A stretch of 57,481 nt of DNA from Wandonia sp964447015. GTDB taxonomy: Bacteria; Bacteroidota; Bacteroidia; Flavobacteriales_D; Crocinitomicaceae. Shown here piece by piece: positions 50,286 to 57,481 of this stretch. The position numbers and the translations under genes are program-made. Where the stretch lies: assembly GCA_964447015.1 (NCBI GenBank), contig CAYUQU010000014.1, positions 1 to 57,481 on the forward strand, given 5' to 3'. The notes below the pieces were generated by a model. That model did no database searches. It saw only the letters and a list, made by a program, of their open reading frames with translations, and was not told where the DNA came from. Position 1 is the first letter of the stretch. The number at the start of each line of letters is the position of its first letter.

Positions 50286-52649
50286 ATGAGTAAGAACTTA
50301 GTTATTGTCGAGTCACCTGCAAAGGCGAAAACCATAGAAAATTATTTAGGTAAGGACTTTACTGTCAAATCCAGTTACGGACACGTAAGGGACTTGGCAG
50401 GCAAGGGATTAGCCGTAGATATTGAGAACAATTTTCAACCACAATACGAAGTTTCTTCAGACAAAAAGAGTCTCGTTGCAGAACTTAAAAAATTGGCAAA
50501 AGAGGCAGATGTTGTATGGCTAGCAACGGATGAGGACCGCGAAGGAGAGGCTATTTCATGGCACTTATTCGAAACACTTGGTCTAAAAAAAGAGAAAACA
50601 AAACGCATTGCGTTCAACGAAATAACAAAAACAGCCATTCTTCGAGCAATTGAGAACCCTCGTGATATCAACATTAAATTAGTTGATGCGCAACAAGCTC
50701 GTCGTATTCTAGACAGACTTGTGGGATTTGAGTTATCACCTGTTTTGTGGAGAAAAGTGAAACCTTCTTTATCTGCAGGACGTGTACAATCTGTAGCAGT
50801 GCGTCTAATTGTTGAAAAAGAACGCGAAATTCAAAAGTTTGCTGGAGAAACCTTTTATCGGATCCAAGGCGAATTCAAAAAAGGAAAAGATACGATTAAG
50901 GCTGACTTGATGCATAATTTAGGTACGCTTGAAGAAGCTTCTAAATTTTTGGAGACATGCAAGGGTGTCGATTTTGAAGTGCTGGATGTACAAACAAAAC
51001 CAGCTTCAAAGAAATCAACAGCTCCTTTTACCACAAGTACATTGCAACAAGAAGCATCATTGAAACTTGGTTTTTCGGTGACACGCACCATGCAAGTAGC
51101 ACAAAGATTATACGAAGCAGGACATATTACTTATATGCGTACAGATAGCGTTAATCTTTCTGATGATGCAATGAATGCAGCGAAGAGTACTATCGTAAAT
51201 AATTATGGTTCGGAATATAGCCAACCACAAAAATATACAACAAAAAGCGCAGGAGCTCAAGAAGCTCACGAAGCTATTCGCCCAACTGATTTCAACGTAT
51301 CAGAAGTAGATGCTGAGCGTGACCAAGCTCGTTTGTATGATTTAATCTGGAAACGTGCCATTGCATCTCAAATGGCTGATGCAAAACTTGAACGCACAAC
51401 CATTAAAATAGGTAACGAAAAATTATCCGACATCTTCCAAGCTAAAGGAGAAGTAATTCTATTTGACGGTTTCCTTAAAGTTTATTTGGAGTCGAACCTA
51501 GATGATGACGACGAAGATGAAGAAACATCAGGTCTACTGCCAAAAGTAACAGCGGGAGAACAATTAGAACGCAAAAACATTTCTGCAACACAGCGTTTTT
51601 CAAGACCGCCAGCAAGATATGTAGAAGCTTCTCTAGTGAAAAAATTAGAAGAACTTGGAATTGGCCGTCCGTCTACTTATGCACCAACCATTTCTACTAT
51701 TCAAAAAAGAGGATATGTAGAAAAAATGGAACGTGAGGGCGAAGAACGTTCATATAACGTGTTGCAACTTTCTGGAAATGATGTTTCAAAAGAAACACGT
51801 ACCGAAATAACTGGTAGAGAAAAAAATAAACTTTCCCCAACAGATATTGGAATTGTAGTAAATGATTTCCTAGTGGAACATTTCGACAAGGTAATGAACT
51901 ACAACTTCACAGCTAACGTTGAGAAACAATTTGATGACATCGCTCAAGGGCTAGTAGAATGGACAGCAATGTTAAAATCATTCTACACACCATTTCATGA
52001 GAATGTAGAAAATACACTCGAACATTCAGAGCGCGCATCGGGTGAAAGAGCTCTAGGGAATCATCCCGAAAGTGGAAAACCGATTATTGCACGCATAGGT
52101 CGTTTTGGGCCAATGATACAAATTGGAAACAGTGAAGATGAAGAAAAACCTGTTTTTGCTTCACTTCCTGCAAATAAAAGTATCAATACAATCACTTTAG
52201 AAGAGGCACTTGAATTATTCAAGCTCCCTCGTATTGTTGGTGAGTTTGAAGGAAAAGAGATGAAAGTGAACAGAGGACGATTTGGTCCTTATGTACAACA
52301 TGCAGGCGCTTTCACTTCGCTTGGCAAGGAAGATGACCCGATGACTATCACTGCAGAACGTGCTGTCGAACTTATTCAAGCCAAACGAGCTGCAGACGCA
52401 GCAAAATTGATTAAGACATTTGATCAAGATCCAACAATGCAACTATTGAACGGTCGCTATGGTGCTTATCTTAAAATTGGTAAAGACAACTTCAAATTAC
52501 CAAAAGATGCAGTTCCTGAAGATTTGACTTACGAAGAGTGTATCGAAATCAGTCAAAATCAACCAGAAAGCAAACGTGGTGGAAAAGCTAAAGCCAAGGC
52601 AAAACCAAAAGCTAAAGCTAAACCAGCAGCAAAGGCAAAGAAAAAATAA
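50286..52649 (+). CDS. topA: DNA topoisomerase I (type IA)
   Basis: The protein has 787 aa. It relaxes negatively supercoiled DNA. The TOPRIM domain opens KNLVIVESPAKAKTIENYLG with ATDEDREGEAISWHL (about 79-93); the catalytic Tyr is in HITYMRTDSVNLS (Tyr at about 283); LVGFELSPVLWRKV and RVQSVAVRLIVEKE precede it. The C-terminal part lacks the Cys4 zinc fingers of E. coli TopA but has repeated TopoI C-terminal units (GRFGPMIQIG, GRFGPYVQHAG, GRYGAYLKIG). The last 25 or so residues are a KAKAKPKAKA tail. A divergent 256-bp gap separates it from miaB. Confidence 0.97.
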   Translation: MSKNLVIVESPAKAKTIENYLGKDFTVKSSYGHVRDLAGKGLAVDIENNFQPQYEVSSDKKSLVAELKKLAKEADVVWLATDEDREGEAISWHLFETLGLKKEKTKRIAFNEITKTAILRAIENPRDINIKLVDAQQARRILDRLVGFELSPVLWRKVKPSLSAGRVQSVAVRLIVEKEREIQKFAGETFYRIQGEFKKGKDTIKADLMHNLGTLEEASKFLETCKGVDFEVLDVQTKPASKKSTAPFTTSTLQQEASLKLGFSVTRTMQVAQRLYEAGHITYMRTDSVNLSDDAMNAAKSTIVNNYGSEYSQPQKYTTKSAGAQEAHEAIRPTDFNVSEVDAERDQARLYDLIWKRAIASQMADAKLERTTIKIGNEKLSDIFQAKGEVILFDGFLKVYLESNLDDDDEDEETSGLLPKVTAGEQLERKNISATQRFSRPPARYVEASLVKKLEELGIGRPSTYAPTISTIQKRGYVEKMEREGEERSYNVLQLSGNDVSKETRTEITGREKNKLSPTDIGIVVNDFLVEHFDKVMNYNFTANVEKQFDDIAQGLVEWTAMLKSFYTPFHENVENTLEHSERASGERALGNHPESGKPIIARIGRFGPMIQIGNSEDEEKPVFASLPANKSINTITLEEALELFKLPRIVGEFEGKEMKVNRGRFGPYVQHAGAFTSLGKEDDPMTITAERAVELIQAKRAADAAKLIKTFDQDPTMQLLNGRYGAYLKIGKDNFKLPKDAVPEDLTYEECIEISQNQPESKRGGKAKAKAKPKAKAKPAAKAKKK

Positions 52650-52676
52650 TCGACTAACGAATTTTATTCTTTCAAG

Positions 52677-53840
52677 ATGAACGACATTTCAATATACTTT
52701 GAAGCCATTTCAACCTCAGGGGTGAAATTTGAAGAAGGCAGTTTGGGAGAATTAAACTCAGTTAATGAACACTCTTTTCCCGAACTAAAAAAAGGAGATG
52801 TCGCTTTTTTTTACGTCCCGGAATATCGTGGAATAAATAGAGAAACACCTGTTGAAGGGAGTAGAGATACCTTTCGATATCACCTTTCAAAACTCTACCC
52901 CGCATTTGGGTGGAAAACAAAAATTGCTGATCTAGGTAATATAAAACCTGGAAAAACAATCGAAGACACCTATTTTGCTGTGGCTAATGTGATGGCGGAA
53001 TTAATCAAAAATGACATTATACCTATTATAGTTGGTGGTGGGCAAGATTTAACTTTTGCTCAGTTTAAAGGATATGAAAAACTTGAACAGGCCGTAAACC
53101 TTGTGGTTATCGACAACAAATTCGACCTTGGCTCACCGGAGGAAGAAATTAAATCAGATGGTTTTTTGAGCCATATCATCATGCACAAACCTGGTTACTT
53201 ATTTAATTATAGTAATATAGGATATCAAACGTACTTTGTTAAACCATCAGAACTAGAGCTTTTTGACCAAATGTATTTTGATGCATGCCGACTAGGTGTT
53301 TTCAATCAAGACTTTAAACTTGCTGAACCCTTATTGCGCAATTGCGATATTTTAAGCTTCGATTTGCACTCTATTCGCGCAAGTGATTTTGTTTCCTCAT
53401 GGAACAAATCTCCAAATGGGTTTTATGGCGAACAAGCTTGTCAAATTGCGCGTTATGCAGGAATTAGCGATAAGCTCACTTCATTTGGTTTATACAACCT
53501 ATTACCAGAAGACAAACCAAATGGAAGTAGTGATCACTTGGTTGCGCAAATCATTTGGCACTTAGTGGATGGAATCAACAACCGTAAAAAAGATTTTCCT
53601 CTTGGAAGCAAAGCAGGATATTCAAAATATCGTGTAAATATTCAGGAATTTAAAGATGAAATTGTGTTTTTCAAAAGCAACCGATCAGAGCGTTGGTGGA
53701 TGGAAGTTCCTTATCCCCCAAAATCAGGCTCTCGATTCGAAAGACATCACATGGTTCCATGTAATTATGAAGATTATCTAACAGCTACAAAGAATGAAAT
53801 CCCCGACTTATGGTGGAAGACTTACCAAAAGTTAGTGTAA
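52677..53840 (+). CDS. Arginase-fold protein (formimidoylglutamase-like), altered metal site
   Basis: The protein has 387 aa with the ureohydrolase pattern (IIPIIVGGGQDLTFA, then LVVIDNKFDLG, then ILSFDLHSIRASD), the form database entries call formimidoylglutamase in Bacteroidota. The metal ligands are altered. The His of GGDHS is Gln123, the His of DAHxD is Lys148 (DNKFD keeps Asp146 and Asp150), and the second Asp of DxD is His231. A normal Mn2 centre is therefore unlikely, and the substrate is unknown. It lies 27 nt after topA and 193 nt before the PorP/SprF gene, a position I recall as kept in Bacteroidota. Confidence 0.8.
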   Translation: MNDISIYFEAISTSGVKFEEGSLGELNSVNEHSFPELKKGDVAFFYVPEYRGINRETPVEGSRDTFRYHLSKLYPAFGWKTKIADLGNIKPGKTIEDTYFAVANVMAELIKNDIIPIIVGGGQDLTFAQFKGYEKLEQAVNLVVIDNKFDLGSPEEEIKSDGFLSHIIMHKPGYLFNYSNIGYQTYFVKPSELELFDQMYFDACRLGVFNQDFKLAEPLLRNCDILSFDLHSIRASDFVSSWNKSPNGFYGEQACQIARYAGISDKLTSFGLYNLLPEDKPNGSSDHLVAQIIWHLVDGINNRKKDFPLGSKAGYSKYRVNIQEFKDEIVFFKSNRSERWWMEVPYPPKSGSRFERHHMVPCNYEDYLTATKNEIPDLWWKTYQKLV

Positions 53841-53983
53841 CCCATTTTCGAGTTCTCCTATTTATCTTACCATTTCTGTTTGATAAAAATTCACATTCAC
53901 AAAAAGTTGTGGAAAACTTCAATCATTTTCATAAAAATTCATTTTTGTAAAGAATTTTACTTATTTTAGTCGCCATATTAGGT

Positions 53984-54004
53984 ATGAAAAAGGTATTATT
54001 TTAG
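53984..54004 (+). other. Six-codon upstream ORF before porP/sprF
   Basis: ATG AAA AAG GTA TTA TTT TAG encodes MKKVLF, 29 nt before the PorP/SprF start, which itself reads MKKKVLLYS. The likeness may be a partial duplication or a leader peptide. There is no evidence of translation. Confidence 0.25.
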
Positions 54005-54033
54005 TACATTTAACATCCTGTAATGTGTAATTT

Positions 54034-54984
54034 ATGAAGAAAAAAGTACTGTTATACTCAGTGTTTTCGCTCGTTTTGACAAGTGGAGCTATAGCTCAAC
54101 AAGACAGAGCTATGACGCATACAATGTACGATAAGTTGTCTGTCAATCCTGGTTCAACTGGAAATGAGGATGGAATTTGTGGAACTTTATTGTATAGAAA
54201 CCAATGGGACAAGTTCAATGGAGCACCAAATTCTGTTGTCTTTAACGCTGAAGCGAAAATTGACAAAATAAATAGTGGAGTTGGTATTTCATTTTATCAT
54301 GATGCTATTGGATTTAACCGCCAGAATAATTTGTTATTAAATTATGCATATCAGCTTAATCTTGGTAATGCAGGTACATTAGGCATGGGTCTTGGACTTG
54401 GTATTATTAATTTTTCTATGGCGCCTACTTGGGTAACACCGGAAACACCAAATGATAACTTTTTACCTAATGCGTTCTCTGGAACGAATTTTGACATGAA
54501 CTTTGGTTTGTACTTTAAGGGTACTCAGAACTATTATGTAGGTATCTCGTCAACACACTTGACACAATCTATTCTTCAAGATCCTAATTTGAATTTGGTA
54601 AACTTTAATACAGCACGCCACTATTATTTAATGGGTGGATATCGATTCAATGGATTGTTTGGTGCTAGTCGCGAATTCGATTTAGACTTAAACACGTTAA
54701 TGCGTACTGAGTTTAGAAAGTTCTCTGCAGACATTACAGCACGTGTGTTTTGGAACAACATGTTGTATGCTGGGGTAGGTTATAGAACCGCTGAGTCAGT
54801 CTTAGTTCTTCTAGGTGCGTCCATGCAACTTGGGCCTGGGACAGCTTCATTAGGTTACTCTTATGATATTGGTACTAGTAAACATATTAAACCGTCATGG
54901 GGAACGCATGAGATTATGATGAGATATTGCTACATAATCCCACCGCCACCTATTACAAAAAGCGCTCACCCGCGTTGGTTGTAA
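54034..54984 (+). CDS. PorP/SprF-family T9SS outer-membrane protein
   Basis: The protein has 316 aa with a signal peptide (cleavage near GAIAQ). The family starts like this: DRAMTHTMYDKLSVNPGSTGNEDGICGTLLYRNQWDKFNGAPNSVVFNAEA, followed by barrel strands (NNLLLNYAYQLNLGNAGTLGMGLGLGI) and PHYY-type (RHYYLMGGYRF). PorP is a T9SS outer-membrane protein, and SprF-type paralogues serve specific cargo such as SprB. The place directly before gldK matches the porP-porK-porL-porM-porN order, so this is probably the core PorP. It is co-transcribed with gldK, 106 nt on. Confidence 0.93.
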   Translation: MKKKVLLYSVFSLVLTSGAIAQQDRAMTHTMYDKLSVNPGSTGNEDGICGTLLYRNQWDKFNGAPNSVVFNAEAKIDKINSGVGISFYHDAIGFNRQNNLLLNYAYQLNLGNAGTLGMGLGLGIINFSMAPTWVTPETPNDNFLPNAFSGTNFDMNFGLYFKGTQNYYVGISSTHLTQSILQDPNLNLVNFNTARHYYLMGGYRFNGLFGASREFDLDLNTLMRTEFRKFSADITARVFWNNMLYAGVGYRTAESVLVLLGASMQLGPGTASLGYSYDIGTSKHIKPSWGTHEIMMRYCYIIPPPPITKSAHPRWL

Positions 54985-55090
54985 AAAAGTTTTAACATAA
55001 TTTGTAACCAAATAGACACAAATTCCGTTATAGCATAGAAGTTGATCCTGTAGAAAGTTATTGTTGGTTCGGAATTTAAATTGAGGTAGA

Positions 55091-56635
55091 ATGAAAAAGC
55101 TATTGTTATTAAGTATAGTAGGAGTGTTCCTTTACTCGTGTTCAACACGATCAGGACACGTGATTGGAGTGCAAGGGAGAAGTCCGTATCACCCTGAGAT
55201 ACCATTAGGTATGGTATATGTTCCTTCTGGTTCATTCCAGATGGGGCAAAATGATCAAGATGTTCCCTTCTTGCATCAATCGCGCACCAAAACGGTTTCG
55301 GTTCAAGCATTCTATATGGACCAAACAGAAATAACAAATAACGAATATCGTCAGTTTGTTTATTGGGTTCGTGATTCAATTGCTCGTGAAAAAATTTACG
55401 AGACAATGGAAGAAGACGATGAAGCTGGTGATTGGATCAATTACCAAAAAGAATATTTTGATGAAGGAGCATTGGAATATGTCGAGTATGACCCTTCTGA
55501 TCGTGCTATCAACCGTGAGGTGTTCGACCTTAACTGGGACAGAAGACTGGATTATTCAGATCCTGAATTAGTTCCTCTTTTGGCAGATATGTACTACCCA
55601 ACAAATGAGCGTTTTTATAAGCGTCGTGAAATTGATTCACGTAAACTTAAATTCCGCTACTATTGGATTGACCTTAGAGAAGCTGCGCGCCGTGGTCGTG
55701 TAGAAATCACTCCTAATGGTTATGATAAAGATGGTAACAAATTAGCTGACGAGCACCGTGAATTAAACACGCCTCCTCACCCATTTACTGAGGAACCTCA
55801 GGGTGAAGATTCTGATTTCGGTTGGTTTAATAAAATCGGTCAGAATAATGCGATTCGTGGACATGCAAATCGCCAACGTTTTATAATCAATGAAGTGATT
55901 AATGTATACCCTGATACACTTTGTTGGGTAAGAGATTTCACATACTCTTTCCACGATCCAATGACTAACATGTATTTTTGGCATCCAGCTTATGACAACT
56001 ACCCTGTAGTTGGTATTACTTGGGTTCAAGCAAGAGCATTTAGTGTTTGGAGAACTCAATTGTTGAATAACTGGTTAATTGCAATGGGAGATATCTTTGT
56101 GAATGACTTCCGTCTTCCTACTGAAGCTGAATGGGAAAGAGGAGCTCGTGGTGACTTAGATCAATCACAATACCCATGGGGTGGTCCTTATATTCGTAAC
56201 GCATCAGGATGTTTCCTTGGTAACTTTAAGCCAATGCGTGGACGTTACTTTGATGATGGAGGTTTCCATACAGTTAAAGCGTACTCGTACAATCCAAATG
56301 GATGGGGATTATACTGTATGGCAGGTAATGTGGCAGAATGGTGTGAAACAGCATATGATGAGTCAATGTACGAGTTTTCACATGATTTGAACACAGAGTA
56401 TCGTTATGATGCAATGGACTGGGATCCGCCAGCAATGAAGCGCAAGGTCATTCGCGGTGGTTCATGGAAAGATATAGGATACTATATGCAAACTGGATCA
56501 AGAACTTATGAGTATCAAGATACTGCAAAGTCTTATGTTGGATTCCGTAACGTTATGACTCACTTAGGTCGCGGTGGACGTGACTTCACTAAAGAAGGTG
56601 GTGAGGAAGTAAAAAGCGATATTCAGCTTAATTAA
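55091..56635 (+). CDS. gldK: T9SS ring-complex lipoprotein GldK/PorK
   Basis: The protein has 514 aa. The signal MKKLLLLSIVGVFLYSC has a lipobox at Cys17. The body is of the formylglycine-generating (FGE-sulfatase) fold without its catalytic Cys pair: VPSGSFQMGQNDQD, MDQTEITNNEYRQFVYW, FRLPTEAEWERGARGD, CMAGNVAEWCETAYDE, and RKVIRGGSWKD. GldK and GldN form a large outer-membrane-attached ring in the periplasm that is part of the T9SS. It is followed by gldL after 60 nt. Confidence 0.96.
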   Translation: MKKLLLLSIVGVFLYSCSTRSGHVIGVQGRSPYHPEIPLGMVYVPSGSFQMGQNDQDVPFLHQSRTKTVSVQAFYMDQTEITNNEYRQFVYWVRDSIAREKIYETMEEDDEAGDWINYQKEYFDEGALEYVEYDPSDRAINREVFDLNWDRRLDYSDPELVPLLADMYYPTNERFYKRREIDSRKLKFRYYWIDLREAARRGRVEITPNGYDKDGNKLADEHRELNTPPHPFTEEPQGEDSDFGWFNKIGQNNAIRGHANRQRFIINEVINVYPDTLCWVRDFTYSFHDPMTNMYFWHPAYDNYPVVGITWVQARAFSVWRTQLLNNWLIAMGDIFVNDFRLPTEAEWERGARGDLDQSQYPWGGPYIRNASGCFLGNFKPMRGRYFDDGGFHTVKAYSYNPNGWGLYCMAGNVAEWCETAYDESMYEFSHDLNTEYRYDAMDWDPPAMKRKVIRGGSWKDIGYYMQTGSRTYEYQDTAKSYVGFRNVMTHLGRGGRDFTKEGGEEVKSDIQLN

Positions 56636-56695
56636 TGTGTAAACAAACAAAAACCAAATAGTTAATTTTTAAAAACCAAAAAAGCAAGGAAAACT

Positions 56696-57481
56696 ATGAA
56701 ACCAGGAAGTAAAGCGTGGAAAGCCTTTATGGCGAAATTGTACGGATTCGGTGCAGCAATTGTAATTATCGGAGCGATGTTTAAAATTATGCACTGGCCG
56801 GGAGCTGGACCGATGCTAGTTATAGGTCTATCAACTGAAGCAGTTATCTTTATCTTCTCGGCATTTGAGCCGATTCACGAAGATCCAGATTGGACTTTAG
56901 TATACCCAGAGTTAGCTCTAGGTCATGATGAAGATTTTGATCATGATGCATTGCCAAGCCACAGTAAAAAAGGAAGTGTAACTGACGAGCTTGACAAAAT
57001 GCTCGAAGAAGCTAAAATCGACAGCGCTTTATTAGAGCGTCTTGGAGATGGAATGCGTGCACTAGGTGAAAATGCTTCACAACTTAAAGGTGTAACTAGC
57101 GCAGCTGCTGCTACAGATTCGTATGTAGATAGCTTAGCAAGTGCTTCTGACCAAGTGAAAAAATTATCACAATCTTATGAGCGTGCTTCTGAATCATTGA
57201 TGGGATTAACTTCATCAACTGAAGAAGGACAATCATTTGGTGAGCAAATGCAAAAAGTTTCTAAAAACTTATCTGCTCTTAACAATGTATATGAACTACA
57301 ATTAAAAGGTTCTTCTCAACATCTTGAAGCTACTGAGAAATTCCATTCTCAAGTTACAGATATGATGCAAAATCTTTCTGCATCAGTTGAAGACACTAAA
57401 TTGTATAAAGAGAATATGGCTATGTTGAGCAAAAACTTGACTAGTCTTAACCAAGTATATGGTAATATGTTGAAAGCCATG
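56696..57481 (+). CDS. gldL: T9SS motor protein GldL/PorL (partial, 3' end outside window)
   Basis: The first 262 codons are present; the frame is open to the end of the window. MKPGSKAWKAFMAKLYGFGAA is followed by two transmembrane helices (about 15-35 and 40-60) with the conserved FKIMHWPGAGPML turn. The helices hold the Lys/Glu pair characteristic of GldL (Lys27-region and Glu in STEAVIFIFSAFEP), thought to use the proton-motive force with GldM. A long cytoplasmic helical tail with repeated coils (LSKNLTSLNQVYGNML) follows. It belongs to the porP-gldK-gldL-gldM-gldN order. Confidence 0.95.
   Translation, partial: MKPGSKAWKAFMAKLYGFGAAIVIIGAMFKIMHWPGAGPMLVIGLSTEAVIFIFSAFEPIHEDPDWTLVYPELALGHDEDFDHDALPSHSKKGSVTDELDKMLEEAKIDSALLERLGDGMRALGENASQLKGVTSAAAATDSYVDSLASASDQVKKLSQSYERASESLMGLTSSTEEGQSFGEQMQKVSKNLSALNNVYELQLKGSSQHLEATEKFHSQVTDMMQNLSASVEDTKLYKENMAMLSKNLTSLNQVYGNMLKAM

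Overview
The window is from an AT-rich Bacteroidota chromosome, most likely order Flavobacteriales. The evidence is type IX secretion (T9SS) and gliding genes (gldB, gldC, a PorP/SprF protein, gldK, gldL), two proteins with T9SS C-terminal sorting domains, TonB-dependent outer-membrane proteins, an Nfu-type Fe-S scaffold, and many promoters with the Bacteroidota -7 box TAnnTTTG close to the start codon. A family-level assignment (for example Crocinitomicaceae) would be a guess. No rRNA, tRNA, CRISPR array, insertion sequence or prophage gene was seen. It reads as a core-genome segment with small accessory patches.

Layout. 1-10.5 kb: partial gmhA, a small secreted protein, a helix-hairpin-helix/outer-membrane protein overlapping a PorV/PorQ-like barrel, a large MopE-repeat T9SS cargo, a YwqK-like lipoprotein, rsmA, a barrel protein, a VOC protein and a Bcp peroxiredoxin. 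10.5-13.3 kb: a small Cys-containing protein, a SulP anion transporter and an AlkD-like glycosylase. 13.3-17.6 kb: translation block rplM-rpsI, rpsB-tsf, pyrH, frr. 17.6-22.1 kb: tsaB, an OmpA-family protein, a group II truncated haemoglobin, a small membrane protein, and a leucine-rich-repeat protein overlapping ribF. 22.2-29.5 kb: atpD-atpC, then an envelope run uppS-bamA-skp-skp and murI. 29.5-34.8 kb: a gamma-carbonic anhydrase-like protein, a probable metal-handling operon (HYC_CC_PP protein, TonB receptor, HMA protein), nfu, and a protein with the plug but not the barrel of a TonB receptor. 35.0-41.5 kb: gldC/gldB, divergent from an operon of barrel protein, nadE, M48 protease and a second barrel protein. 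41.5-50.0 kb: ferredoxin, an SGNH-like T9SS cargo, groL-groS, and the run miaB / sigma-54 activator / lptE / acidic protein / secG. 50.3-57.5 kb: topA, an arginase-fold protein with altered metal ligands, then the T9SS genes porP/sprF, gldK and a gldL truncated by the window edge.

How they fit. Much of the window builds or uses the cell envelope: heptose for LPS, undecaprenyl diphosphate, BamA with Skp chaperones, LptE, SecG, the T9SS core, and several barrels and cargo proteins. The rest is housekeeping. The points most worth following up are the arginase-fold protein beside the T9SS locus, the plug-only TonB protein, the shared TTCACGT motif before the small Cys protein and SulP, the 59-nt ribF/LRR overlap, and several palindromic intergenic elements that may be dispersed repeats.
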